A DNA stretch of 64,000 nt from assembly GCF_038446955.1 (NCBI RefSeq), contig NZ_CP151803.1:1674001-1738000 (forward strand), in the 5' to 3' direction. Below the pieces are notes generated by a model that was not told where the DNA came from, did not search any database, and saw only the letters and a program-made list of their open reading frames with translations. Shown piece by piece: positions 36,779 through 45,172 of this stretch. The position numbers and the translations under genes were made by a program. Position 1 is the first letter of the stretch; the number at the start of each line of letters is the position of its first letter. This DNA comes from Pedobacter sp. FW305-3-2-15-E-R2A2. Lineage in GTDB: Bacteria > Bacteroidota > Bacteroidia > Sphingobacteriales > Sphingobacteriaceae.

Positions 36779-39514
36779 ATGAGAAATTACCATATAGGAA
36801 TTGTACTATTTTGCACGATGCTTAATTTACCAGGCTTTGCCCAACAGTTAAGCGTTAATGGTTTAAGGACGGAATATCGTAAAAACCCAATGGGAATCGA
36901 TGCTGCTGAACCTCGTTTAAGCTGGAAGGTCATCTCTTCCCGGCGTAATGTGATGCAAAGTGCCTATCAGATCAGGGTAGGTATAGATTCTGCGGGTCTA
37001 TCAGCAGGTAGGGCGGTAGTATGGGATACCGGGAATCAGAAAAGTGATGCTTCTGTTTTTGTGCGTTATGGAGGTTCGCTTTTAAAATCGGGTACCCGCT
37101 ATTACTGGCAGGTAAGGGTAAAAGACAATCAGGGAAATAGTTCTGCATGGAGCGCCGTTAATTCCTGGCATACCGGTTTGCGGAGTGCTGCGGAATGGTC
37201 CGCTCAATGGATCACCACTTCCCCCGCAGATACGGTTGTCGGACCAAGCCCTATTTTCAGAAAGGTCTTTTCTACCGAAGCAAAGGTGAAATCTGCTGTG
37301 CTTTATATCACTGCACATGGTTTATACGAAGCGCAATTAAACGGAAAGCGGATCGGGAATGATCATCTCGCACCCGGTTGGACGAGTTATCATAAACGCC
37401 TGTTATACCAAAGCTATGAAGTGACCTCCTTGTTAAAGAAGGGACAGAATGCCATCGGGTTTAGCTTAGGCGATGGATGGTACCGTGGATACCTGGCCTT
37501 TGACCGGAGACGTGACTTTTACGGCAAGCGATTAAGTGCTCTGGTACAACTGGTGATTGAATATACCAATGGGACAAAGGAAACGATCAATAGTGATGAC
37601 AGCTGGAAATACAGTACAGGACCGATTCTTTTTTCAGACCTGTATAATGGAGAAATTTATGACGCCAGGTTGGAAAAGGGAGATTGGGCAAGTCCCGATT
37701 ATAACGATGCAGACTGGAAAAAAGCCGGGACCATTCAGGCTGATAAAGAAGTGCTGGAGAGCAGCATCAGTCCGCTTGCCCAGAAACATGAACAATTTAA
37801 TGTGGTTAAAATCATCAAAACCCCTAAGGGCGAAACGGTTCTTGACTTTGGACAAAATCTGGTAGGCTGGGTCTCCTTTAAACTGACTGCGAAGGCGGGC
37901 TCCTGGATTCAGCTGGAACATGGCGAAGTGCTGGATAAAGCAGGCAATTTTTACGATGCCAATCTCAGACATGCCAAGCAACATGTGAAGTATATTTTTA
38001 AAGGAAAGGGGCTGGAAAGTTATGAACCTCATTTTACTTATCAGGGATTCCGTTATGTAAAGGTAACGGGGGATCTTGCTCAGATCGATCCTACGTCTTT
38101 TAAAGCAATTGCGGTGTATTCAGACATGGCTCCGACAGGGACGTTTAATACCTCTAATCCTTTGCTAAATCAATTACAACACAATATACAATGGGGGCAG
38201 AAAGGTAATTTTATGGATGTGCCAACAGATTGTCCTCAGCGTGATGAGCGCCTGGGATGGACGGGAGATGCGCAAGTGTTTTTCCGTACTTCAGCTTTTA
38301 ATATGGATGTAGCCGGTTTCTTTACCAAATGGATGAAAGATGTGGCTTCAGACCAGTTGAGCAATGGAAGTATCCCTTTTGTAGTACCCAATGTCCTTGG
38401 CAGCAATGATGCCGGTTCAACCGGTTGGGGGGATGTGGCGACCATTATTCCATGGAATATGTATATCGCCTATGGTGATAAAGAAATATTGGCTACACAG
38501 TATCCAAGTATGAAAGGCTGGGTTGATTTTATGACCAGCAAAAGTAAAGACGACCTTTGGAATACAGGTTTTCATTTCGGCGACTGGTTGTTTTACCGTC
38601 CGAATGACGACAATGATGGTCGTTCGGCAATTACCGATAAATACCTGATCGCACAGGCTTTTTATGCACATTCTACTCAATTATTAGTGAATACGGCAAA
38701 GGTTTTAGGGAAAAAATCAGACGAAGAAAAGTATACCGAATTATTGGATCGCATTAAAAAAGCATTCCTGAAAGAATACATCACCCCAAATGGAAGAATG
38801 GTCTCAGGATCTCAAACTGCCTATGTTCTGGCCCTGAATTTCGATATGCTGCCGGAAAATTTAAGAGCTCAGGCGGTGGATTTCCTGGTCAGGAATATAG
38901 AAAGCTATGGCAATCATTTAACAACTGGCTTTTTGGGTACGCCCTATCTTTGTCATGTGTTGAGCCGCTTTGGTCGGACGGATGTGGCTTACCGGCTTTT
39001 GCTGCAGGAAAGCTATCCTTCCTGGTTGTATCCTGTCAAAATGGGGGCAACGACCATCTGGGAGCGCTGGGATGGGATTAAACAGGACGGCAGCTTCCAA
39101 ACTACCGATATGAATTCGTTTAATCATTATGCGTATGGTGCAATAGGCGATTGGATGTACAGGGTGATGGCAGGTCTGGATACTGATGAGTCTGCACCTG
39201 GCTATAAAAAAGTAATCATTTCCCCAAAGCCCGGCGGGAATATCAGCCATGCTTCGGCAGAACTTGAAACTTTATACGGCCTGGCGCTGAGCGACTGGAA
39301 GATAGAAAATGGGATTTTTAAATTAAAAGTGGTGATTCCTGCAAATACCAGCGGACAGATCAGACTGCCCGGTGCAGCCAATGAGACCGTTACTGAAAGC
39401 GGAACGGCATTAAACGCCGTCAAAGGACTTGGTAAAGTCGCTACTGAAGGCAAGGATATGGAGTTCAATATTGGTTCAGGAACCTATCAATTCGAGTACC
39501 TGATAAAATTATAA
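36779..39514 (+). CDS. GH78-family alpha-L-rhamnosidase
   Basis: Secreted exo-enzyme of 911 aa, signal peptide ending LPGFAQ. Domain order is typical: a fibronectin-like N-terminal domain (about 22-125; GLRTEYRKNPMGID, YYWQVRVKDNQGNSSAW), the Bac_rhamnosid_N jelly roll (about 155-320; YITAHGLYEAQLNGKRIG), an anchor sandwich, the (alpha/alpha)6 catalytic domain, and a C-terminal beta domain. Catalytic residues are in DCPQRDERLGWTGD (Glu490 as likely acid, Asp497) and IWERWDG (Glu762 as likely base). It is divergent from the split sensor kinase and ends in a strong bidirectional terminator. The presence of rhamnosidase next to mannan genes suggests a mixed heteropolysaccharide or a separate substrate. 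Confidence 0.94.
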   Translation: MRNYHIGIVLFCTMLNLPGFAQQLSVNGLRTEYRKNPMGIDAAEPRLSWKVISSRRNVMQSAYQIRVGIDSAGLSAGRAVVWDTGNQKSDASVFVRYGGSLLKSGTRYYWQVRVKDNQGNSSAWSAVNSWHTGLRSAAEWSAQWITTSPADTVVGPSPIFRKVFSTEAKVKSAVLYITAHGLYEAQLNGKRIGNDHLAPGWTSYHKRLLYQSYEVTSLLKKGQNAIGFSLGDGWYRGYLAFDRRRDFYGKRLSALVQLVIEYTNGTKETINSDDSWKYSTGPILFSDLYNGEIYDARLEKGDWASPDYNDADWKKAGTIQADKEVLESSISPLAQKHEQFNVVKIIKTPKGETVLDFGQNLVGWVSFKLTAKAGSWIQLEHGEVLDKAGNFYDANLRHAKQHVKYIFKGKGLESYEPHFTYQGFRYVKVTGDLAQIDPTSFKAIAVYSDMAPTGTFNTSNPLLNQLQHNIQWGQKGNFMDVPTDCPQRDERLGWTGDAQVFFRTSAFNMDVAGFFTKWMKDVASDQLSNGSIPFVVPNVLGSNDAGSTGWGDVATIIPWNMYIAYGDKEILATQYPSMKGWVDFMTSKSKDDLWNTGFHFGDWLFYRPNDDNDGRSAITDKYLIAQAFYAHSTQLLVNTAKVLGKKSDEEKYTELLDRIKKAFLKEYITPNGRMVSGSQTAYVLALNFDMLPENLRAQAVDFLVRNIESYGNHLTTGFLGTPYLCHVLSRFGRTDVAYRLLLQESYPSWLYPVKMGATTIWERWDGIKQDGSFQTTDMNSFNHYAYGAIGDWMYRVMAGLDTDESAPGYKKVIISPKPGGNISHASAELETLYGLALSDWKIENGIFKLKVVIPANTSGQIRLPGAANETVTESGTALNAVKGLGKVATEGKDMEFNIGSGTYQFEYLIKL

Positions 39515-39525
39515 TTACCTATACA

Positions 39526-39554
39526 AAATCCCCTGCTAACGTTGCAGGGGATTT
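39526..39554. terminator. Bidirectional terminator between GH78 and DUF6266 genes
   Basis: Perfect 11-bp stem AAATCCCCTGC / GCAGGGGATTT with a 7-nt loop, placed between two convergent stop codons (39514 and 39563). It is flanked by A/T-rich bases that serve both strands. Confidence 0.85.
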
Positions 39555-39562
39555 CTGAGGAA

Positions 39563-40204
39563 TTACAGTACAGTTAGTTTTCCCAGATAACTACTGTTAC
39601 TTACTGATTTACCTGTTGGAGATACAAAGTAGATCCAGCAATGGACTTCGTCTCCGGCAAAATCAAATGGAAGCGTCATTTTGTATTTCAGTGCCGATCT
39701 GGGGGCTACCCCTTTGGCAGAAACAACAATGTTTCGTTCCGGATGATAGACTACAATTGTAGCCAGATCCAATTTGTCGTTGTACTCGGTTGAACTGCTG
39801 GCTTCCCATTCACAGTTGATCTCTACGTTGGCAGTTGGAACGGCTTTGCACTTATTGGCATCGTTCAGCTTACCTACGCTTAAAACCACTTTTGCGAAGT
39901 CAATTTTATAATCCGGTGCAATACCTGTTATTGCATTTTTCAGATGGTAACCAGTCGCCGCATTGGCGGGTGTCATTCCATTTTTAAAAGATTGATAACC
40001 CACTGAGATGTGGTTCTGCATTACTTTTACGAAGGATCCGATTAGACTAAAGCGAAACCTGATGTTCAACTGTTCGGTGGATGGGTTCTTACCACTCAGT
40101 TCTGGTAAACTTCTCATGTATTGAACTCCATTCCAGATACTGCCTATTACAGTTCCGATAATTCCGCGGAAAGGGCCGAGGATCCCTTTTTTATATTTTC
40201 CCAT
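39563..40204 (-). CDS. DUF6266 family protein
   Basis: 213-aa protein of a Bacteroidota family of unknown function. The N-terminus carries the family signature (KKGILGPFRGIIGTVIGSIWNG followed by MRSLPEL), and the C-terminal half is predicted beta-rich (LDLATIVVYHPERNIVV; VHCWIYFVSPTG). No signal peptide or catalytic motif is seen. A -7-like element TATGTTTG occurs on the minus strand at 40329-40322, 118 bp upstream. A second, divergent member is at 51760-52392. Function unknown; the Gly-rich N-terminus could suggest an assembly-forming protein, but that is speculation. Confidence 0.75.
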   Translation of the reverse strand: MGKYKKGILGPFRGIIGTVIGSIWNGVQYMRSLPELSGKNPSTEQLNIRFRFSLIGSFVKVMQNHISVGYQSFKNGMTPANAATGYHLKNAITGIAPDYKIDFAKVVLSVGKLNDANKCKAVPTANVEINCEWEASSSTEYNDKLDLATIVVYHPERNIVVSAKGVAPRSALKYKMTLPFDFAGDEVHCWIYFVSPTGKSVSNSSYLGKLTVL

Positions 40205-40610
40205 TACGGTAATATTTAAAATGTTAAAAATTCTGTTTATTGTAAGTTCGCTTGCAAGCTGCTTTTCTTTATCCTTTCCCGCCGGCAGGAAGATTTAAAT
40301 CATCGCTGAACTATTACACCACAAACATAAGTCGATAATTTTTAACTATTTGTATGTCTGTTTGTTGTGGTTTAATTTGGATGGGTTTGAACAAAAATAG
40401 ACGTCTTTGAACAATCAGTATTTTAGTTCATTTAAGCTTTATTGTGATTTGGCGACTTTCCGTTGAAGCCCGATGGATTCTAATTGTTAAATTAAACTCG
40501 CTCTTATGCTATTAATTCTTATTCCCGGCGGTTGTTGCTACAACTGTAGCAACCTGTACGATTGTAGGTGGGATCGCCTGGAGTCAGGACCGGCTTGAGG
40601 ATTTAGAAGC

Positions 40611-40781
40611 ATGTTATCAGACCCGGGAAGAAGAGTACATTCCGTTAGTACAGATTCACTTGCGCATTCGGCGGAAACCGTTTTGAATGATAAAGGATTT
40701 GATGGAATGCATGTTACTAAATTTTCGAAAGACTTTTTCGATCTGTTGAACGACTTGATCAGAGATGCCAAAAAGGCATAA
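40611..40781 (+). CDS. Possible small ORF, 56 aa, unknown
   Basis: ATG at 40611 to TAA at 40781; the predicted product ends KFSKDFFDLLNDLIRDAKKA, an amphipathic helix-like tail. A stop lies in frame just upstream, so this is the longest version. An overlapping frame carries a hydrophobic segment, so this may be the tail of a frameshifted gene rather than an intact one. I do not recognise it. Confidence 0.25.
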   Translation: MLSDPGRRVHSVSTDSLAHSAETVLNDKGFDGMHVTKFSKDFFDLLNDLIRDAKKA

Positions 40782-40832
40782 TCGACTCCAATAACAACAC
40801 ATAAAGCATTCGTTAAAAAAAATGAATAAAAA

Positions 40833-40879
40833 TTTGCGTAGTTAAATGACTACATGTATATTTGTAGTCAAATAGCTAC
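40833..40879 (+). promoter_or_regulatory. ArsR-operon promoter with two tandem operator dyads
   Basis: TTTG at 40833-40836, a 20-bp spacer, then TATATTTG at 40857-40864 form a good Bacteroidota promoter. It is bracketed by two 16-bp dyads of the form GTAG-N8-CTAC (40838-40853 and 40864-40879), whose inner bases are also alike (TTAAATGA and TCAAATAG). The second dyad ends 3 bp before the ArsR ATG. This arrangement predicts autorepression by the ArsR protein. Confidence 0.65.
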
Positions 40880-40882
40880 ATA

Positions 40883-41203
40883 ATGAATTTAAGAAGAGAC
40901 GTATTTCAAGCCATCGCCGATCCCACAAGAAGGGCCATCTTGTTATTGGTTGCTTCGCAATCTCTAACCGCAGGAGCAATTGCCTCAAATTTTGACACCG
41001 CCAGGCCAACCGTTTCAAAGCACCTGCAAATACTTACCGAGTGCGAATTGCTGAAACAAGAGCAAAACGGGAGGGAAGTTTTCTACCACATCAACGCAAA
41101 GAAAATGATAGAAATAGCAGACTTTATCGAGCCATTCCGCGAAATGTGGGATGAGCGGTTTAATAAATTGGAAGCCATCATGAAAAACTACAAGAAAAAA
41201 TAG
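40883..41203 (+). CDS. ArsR-family winged-helix transcriptional repressor
   Basis: 106-aa winged-helix regulator. It begins with the family pattern [20 protein letters not shown], and the recognition helix is in [18 protein letters not shown] (about 52-70), followed by the wing ([16 protein letters not shown]). The ELCVCDL metal-binding box is absent, so it is the non-metal subgroup that typically precedes an SRPBCC gene. Two dyads over its own promoter suggest autoregulation. The four genes 40883-42682 are closely spaced and probably co-transcribed. Confidence 0.93.
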   Translation: MNLRRDVFQAIADPTRRAILLLVASQSLTAGAIASNFDTARPTVSKHLQILTECELLKQEQNGREVFYHINAKKMIEIADFIEPFREMWDERFNKLEAIMKNYKKK

Positions 41204-41209
41204 ACTGAT

Positions 41210-41674
41210 ATGGAAATGAAAACAAAAATCAACGCGGAAGAGGGCAAACAGGAATTAACGATTACCAGGGAATTTGATTTACCGGTGGAGTTGCTTTTCA
41301 AAGCGTATGTAGAACCCGAAATTGTGGCGCAATGGATGGGGACTAAAGTCTTGAAACTCGAGAGTAAAATACACGGCAGTTACCAGTTTGAAACAACAGA
41401 TCCTAAGGGAAACAAACATGGATTCAATGGGGTGATTCATGAGTTCGTTCCGAACGAGAAAATCACAAGGACATTTGAGATGGAGAATTCCGCTTTTGCT
41501 GTCCAGCTGGAATTCTTAGCATTTGAATCACTTACAGAAGACACCAGTAAACTCAATATGCATATTGTATATAGGTCTGTTGAACTTCGAAATCAAATGA
41601 TAAAAATGGGTTTTGCACCAGGCATCAATATGGCACATAACCGGTTGCAGGATATCGTTAACAAATTAAAATAA
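41210..41674 (+). CDS. SRPBCC (AHSA1-like) domain protein
   Basis: 154-aa START/Bet v 1-like fold protein, AHSA1 subgroup. The opening LTITREFDLPVELLFKAYVEPEIVAQWMG is characteristic (about 14-42), as is the FNGVIHEFVPNEKITRTFE strand region. Such proteins bind hydrophobic ligands and regularly accompany an ArsR repressor. It starts six bases after the ArsR stop. The ligand is unknown. Confidence 0.9.
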   Translation: MEMKTKINAEEGKQELTITREFDLPVELLFKAYVEPEIVAQWMGTKVLKLESKIHGSYQFETTDPKGNKHGFNGVIHEFVPNEKITRTFEMENSAFAVQLEFLAFESLTEDTSKLNMHIVYRSVELRNQMIKMGFAPGINMAHNRLQDIVNKLK

Positions 41675-41708
41675 AACAACCAAAATCAACCAACTAAAAT
41701 AACAGATT

Positions 41709-42092
41709 ATGACAAAGAGAAACAAAATTATTTATTGGATTGCTACCCTCTGGCTTGCATTGGGAATGCTGTCAACCGGTGGCGTACAGCTATTCAAGGT
41801 GAAAACGGAAGTAGATGTGATTACGCATTTGGGCTATCCGGTCTATTTTTTAACCATATTAGGTATTTGGAAATTTTTAGGGGTTCTCGCAGTCCTTCTT
41901 CCTAAATTTCCTTTAGTAAAGGAATGGGCTTATGCAGGCTTTTTCTTTGCCATGTCCGGGGCGATATGTTCGCATATTGCCTCTGGTAATCCGATAAATG
42001 AAATATTACCTTCATTGTTATTGTTAATCCTGACTGTGGTATCCTGGTATTTCAGGCCTGCAGACAGAAAAGTTGTTTCCGTTAACTTATAA
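41709..42092 (+). CDS. DoxX-like integral membrane protein
   Basis: 127-aa membrane protein with four predicted helices (IIYWIATLWLALGMLSTGGV; YFLTILGIWKFLGVLAVLL; AYAGFFFAMSGAICSHIA; SLLLLILTVVSWYF), the DoxX-like layout. Third gene of the ArsR-SRPBCC cassette, a combination seen in many Bacteroidota. Its biochemical role is not established. Confidence 0.85.
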   Translation: MTKRNKIIYWIATLWLALGMLSTGGVQLFKVKTEVDVITHLGYPVYFLTILGIWKFLGVLAVLLPKFPLVKEWAYAGFFFAMSGAICSHIASGNPINEILPSLLLLILTVVSWYFRPADRKVVSVNL

Positions 42093-42103
42093 TCATAAAT
42101 CAT

Positions 42104-42682
42104 ATGAACCCTAAAGCAGATTTTTATTTTAAGGAAGCCAAAAAGTGGCAGAAAGCAATAGAGCAATTGAGAGTGATCGTTTTGGATTGTGGGCTCACTG
42201 AAGAGTTGAAGTGGGGTTCTCCCTGTTATACCTTTCAGGGAAACAACATTGTTTTAATACATGTGTTTAAAGAATACTGTGCGCTTTTGTTTTTCAAAGG
42301 CGCCTTGTTAAATGATGCTGGCGGTATTCTGGTCCAGCAATCAAAAAATACACAGGCAACGCGGCAGATTCGATTCAGCAATGTGCTGGAAATAGTGGCA
42401 ATGAAGGCGACCTTAAAAGCCTATATTCAGGAAGCGATCGAAGTAGAGCAGGCAGGTTTGAAAGTTAATTTTAAAAAAACTACTGAATTTCAGATGTCTC
42501 CTGAATTTCAATGTAAATTAGATCAGATCCCTGCCCTAAAAGCTGCTTTTGACGCATTGACGCCGGGAAGGCAAAGAGGATATCTGTTGCATTTTTCTGC
42601 AGCTAAACAAGCCAAAACCCGGGAGTCTAGGGTTGAAAAATATATACCTCAGATCCTCAATGGAAAAGGCTTAGATGATTAG
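42104..42682 (+). CDS. DUF1801 / YdeI (OmpD-associated) family protein
   Basis: 192-aa cytosolic protein. The N-terminal DUF1801 part has LTEELKWGSPCYTFQGNNIVLI and CALLFFKGALL; the C-terminal YdeI part has LTPGRQRGYLLHFSAAKQAKTRESRVEK, the characteristic signature. It lies 11 bases after the DoxX gene. YdeI-type proteins are linked in the literature to peptide/antimicrobial resistance in enterics, but for this lineage the role is unknown. Converges on the Rpn-like gene with an 18-bp gap. Confidence 0.85.
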   Translation: MNPKADFYFKEAKKWQKAIEQLRVIVLDCGLTEELKWGSPCYTFQGNNIVLIHVFKEYCALLFFKGALLNDAGGILVQQSKNTQATRQIRFSNVLEIVAMKATLKAYIQEAIEVEQAGLKVNFKKTTEFQMSPEFQCKLDQIPALKAAFDALTPGRQRGYLLHFSAAKQAKTRESRVEKYIPQILNGKGLDD

Positions 42683-42700
42683 TAATGGTATATAGGAGCC

Positions 42701-43534
42701 TTATTTGTTTCCCATTTCAGCACGGACTTTTTTAACAAAGTCTACATCGACTTCTACAAAATCTGCCGCTTGTTTATCTGTAAATCCTAATTTTACAATT
42801 AGATTTTTTACAAATGCATGGCTCATTTTTTCTTTTGTTTCTCTTTCAACTTTACAACAAAAGAAATCGTCTTCTTCCTTAAAAAATGTGCTTATTGACT
42901 GCATAGTGTTTTCAAATTCTAGTTTAATACCTGTCCGTAATTGTGAGAGAATACGCAATTGATTAAAATATCTACTTGTCGCAAAATCTCCCTTTATAAG
43001 GGGTTTTAATTCCTTTAAAATGTAATTTATTACCTCTTGATTATTTTGTTTTCCAAAGTTAGCTAGAATACCTAACATTTTCACTTCTATGTTGGATGAT
43101 TTTGTAAATAGCTTGTAATCTATTTCTGTAATCAAAATAAGATTGTAGTTGTATTTATGATTTGGTGTATCTAGAAAAGTTGGCATACCCGGTTTCTTCT
43201 CTTTTAAAAAGATCACATATTGTTTTATGGGTAGCCGATACTTACGCATCAACATAATGTTATATTCTGCCATCCGATAAACCATTTCTTTTTCATCCTC
43301 AAGCTGGAACTCTACCTGCAATACATAGGTATTCCCATCAGTATCAGTTATTTTTTTAAGTGAGTCTGGTTTTCTCTCTTTAGTATGTTGTACATCATCA
43401 GGTAATTCTTCACTCACCAAAACATCGAGATTCAGCACATCATGGACAATCATTGGAAGCGTGACTTCAAGATTCTCCCTGATGATTTTGTCGTATTGAC
43501 TACCCTGTCTTCTATTGTTGTTTTGCTTTAGCAT
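42701..43534 (-). CDS. Rpn-like PD-(D/E)XK nuclease family protein
   Basis: 277-aa protein of the Rpn/'PD-(D/E)XK transposase-like' family. The nuclease core is at about 55-80: PD at 56-57, then a glycine-turn hairpin and VEFQ (Glu75, Gln77) as the ExQ form of the motif. Downstream pieces (MVYRMAEYNIMLMRKYRLPIKQYVIFL; a C-terminal three-helix region) also fit. Members promote RecA-independent recombination in E. coli and spread as accessory genes. A -7 element TACATTTG (43546-43539) ends four bases before the ATG, so its mRNA may be leaderless. Confidence 0.8.
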   Translation of the reverse strand: MLKQNNNRRQGSQYDKIIRENLEVTLPMIVHDVLNLDVLVSEELPDDVQHTKERKPDSLKKITDTDGNTYVLQVEFQLEDEKEMVYRMAEYNIMLMRKYRLPIKQYVIFLKEKKPGMPTFLDTPNHKYNYNLILITEIDYKLFTKSSNIEVKMLGILANFGKQNNQEVINYILKELKPLIKGDFATSRYFNQLRILSQLRTGIKLEFENTMQSISTFFKEEDDFFCCKVERETKEKMSHAFVKNLIVKLGFTDKQAADFVEVDVDFVKKVRAEMGNK

Positions 43535-43538
43535 TAAA

Positions 43539-43546
43539 CAAATGTA
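43539..43546 (-). promoter_or_regulatory. -7 element of the Rpn-like gene
   Basis: TACATTTG on the minus strand, ending four bases upstream of the ATG at 43534. It is an exact match to TAnnTTTG. No TTTG was identified at the -33 position. Confidence 0.4.
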
Positions 43547-43660
43547 TAAATAATTAATTTAATAAATATATAGTATTTCTTTTAAGTTTATTTATGAGTC
43601 TTTGTTGTCGATTTTTAACATCTTGCTTTAACGATCATCTAAACTTCTTCTGATTAGTAA

Positions 43661-43668
43661 TATATTTG
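43661..43668 (+). promoter_or_regulatory. -7 element upstream of the beta-helix-like gene
   Basis: TATATTTG, exact TAnnTTTG match, 53 bp before the ATG at 43722. No clear -33 element, so low confidence. Confidence 0.33.
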
Positions 43669-43721
43669 ATTAAAGCATATTCCTTACCTACGAAACGAAG
43701 CAATTAATCATTCACTTTTAT

Positions 43722-44678
43722 ATGAAATACTTCATTCTTCAGACACCAGGCGAAATACGGCTTCTATCTGCCTCAAATGCCTTTGATGGGAAATTAAGTC
43801 TTCAGATGAAAGGATTTCGGATCACCTCAGGTATACTTGAAACCTGGGCGAAAGATGAAAAAATGTCTGTTGGCTTTCTTGAGCGCTTATTAAAACAGGG
43901 ATACATTTCTATAACTGAATTCGAATACGCCAGATATTTGAAAACATCGGCGACTTTGCTATCCAATGAGGGGAAAGAGCCGGAGGGTGAGACGTGTCAT
44001 ATTGTTCCCTGGGCAGCAGTAGAAATGCAATTCTATCCCGGTTTTTTTAATGATCCTAACGAATACTTAGAAAGCCCTGAACTCCGTAATTTTTGTGTAT
44101 ATGCTGGGGATACATTTATAGACGGAGATCTCATTATTGACTATTCTGAACTGGCAACAACGGCTCAGACTAAAACAAGGAACATCATCGTGAACGGCAA
44201 CCTGACCATAAAAGGTAATTTCGATGCCGGACAGGACATAGAAGCACTTCCACAATTTGTATACATCACAGGTGATCTAAACGCAGAAAATCTTATCCTG
44301 TCGGGCTGGTTAGATATCATTGTCGCAGGAAACGCAACGATAGGTAATATGGTATTCGGTTACTTTGGAGAGCCGGGCGGCAGGCTTCAGGTAAAAGGCA
44401 ATCTGACAACCAGGTATCTGTTAAACGGATTTATGTACCGAATCGAAGTAGAGGGTATCACTAATGGGATATGTTATAGTTTTGATCCTATAGACAGTGT
44501 GGCAGGATTTGAAGCGCAGAAAATCAAAGACAGTTTTAGTGAAGAAGAAGAATTGGTTGCATCTCCATTGGCAAGCTCAGTAATTCCCTACGACCAAGAC
44601 ATAAAAGAATACGGGTTCAATTTTGAACTAACTTGCGCAATGTTGCGAAAAGGACAGACAATTTTTAAATCAATATGA
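43722..44678 (+). CDS. Unrecognised protein with bactofilin/beta-helix-like repeats
   Basis: 318-aa protein that I do not recognise as a named family. No signal peptide or TM segment. The first ~110 residues look alpha/beta. From about 130 to 250 there are successive short strands with 'GNL' turns: FIDGDLIIDY, IIVNGNLTIKGNF, VYITGDLNAENLIL, IIVAGNATIGNMVFG, LQVKGNLTTRY. This pattern is typical of a right-handed beta-solenoid as in polymer-forming (bactofilin-like) proteins. Its stop overlaps the HAD gene start by four bases (ATGA), so the two are translationally coupled and probably act together. Confidence 0.6.
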   Translation: MKYFILQTPGEIRLLSASNAFDGKLSLQMKGFRITSGILETWAKDEKMSVGFLERLLKQGYISITEFEYARYLKTSATLLSNEGKEPEGETCHIVPWAAVEMQFYPGFFNDPNEYLESPELRNFCVYAGDTFIDGDLIIDYSELATTAQTKTRNIIVNGNLTIKGNFDAGQDIEALPQFVYITGDLNAENLILSGWLDIIVAGNATIGNMVFGYFGEPGGRLQVKGNLTTRYLLNGFMYRIEVEGITNGICYSFDPIDSVAGFEAQKIKDSFSEEEELVASPLASSVIPYDQDIKEYGFNFELTCAMLRKGQTIFKSI

Positions 44679-45148
44679 AGATCTTCTTAGATATAGACGG
44701 AGTGATGGTTCATGCCAATCCACATAGACGTGTAGCGCTGGAGGAGGATGGATTTTATAAATTTAATCCGCTGGCCGTTGAAGTCCTAAATTCGATGATA
44801 GACGAGGTTGAAGACGAACTCATATTGTCAACTTCCCATAGATTTCGATTTGATATTCCACAATGGATAGCAGTTTTCCGGAGTAGGGGAATAGCCATAA
44901 ATAAACTATCGATATTGAATCTGCCACTTGAATATAAGTCTAATAGAAAAACTGAAATCCTGGATTGGCTGAGCGAAAGTAAATTTAGTCCGAACGAAAT
45001 TGTCATCATTGACGATGATAAATCGCTAAATGAATTGCCGGCTCATCTAAAGCAAAGACTGGTATTGACAGATCCTTATATTGGTTTGAACAGCAATTCA
45101 GATTTAAGCAGAATTCTAAACAGAAAGCCCAAAAATAGCTTCCTTTAA
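44675..45148 (+). CDS. Small HAD-superfamily hydrolase
   Basis: 157-aa HAD phosphatase-type protein. Motif I is DIDGV (Asp6 nucleophile, Asp8), motif II is LSTSHR (about 51-56), motif III Lys is probably in RKTEIL (Lys92), and motif IV is IIDDDKS (Asp113-115). It lacks a long cap domain and resembles the stand-alone HAD proteins related to 'Swiss Army Knife' RNA-repair HAD domains. Overlaps the upstream gene by four bases. The substrate could be a nucleic-acid end or a small phosphate ester; I cannot decide. Confidence 0.78.
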   Translation: MKIFLDIDGVMVHANPHRRVALEEDGFYKFNPLAVEVLNSMIDEVEDELILSTSHRFRFDIPQWIAVFRSRGIAINKLSILNLPLEYKSNRKTEILDWLSESKFSPNEIVIIDDDKSLNELPAHLKQRLVLTDPYIGLNSNSDLSRILNRKPKNSFL

Positions 45149-45172
45149 CTCATAAGAAGAACCGTCATTATT

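Larger units (their letters stand above)
40205..40882. other. 678-bp gap before the ArsR operon, with decayed-looking coding frames
   Basis: No long gene here. Between about 40515 and 40781 two plus-strand frames look protein-like. One, without a start codon, runs through AVVATTVATCTIVGGIAW to a TGA at ~40700; the other is open from an ATG at 40611 to a TAA at 40781. A perfect 9-bp-arm palindrome (GTTGCTACA-AC-TGTAGCAAC) is at 40534-40553. GCTTGCAAGC at ~40249 is another short palindrome. The promoter and operators of the ArsR operon occupy the right end. Confidence 0.5.

Noticed and set aside
40538-40771. Minus-strand ORF of 77 aa
   Set aside because: Low-complexity composition and no family features; the opposite strand looks more protein-like.
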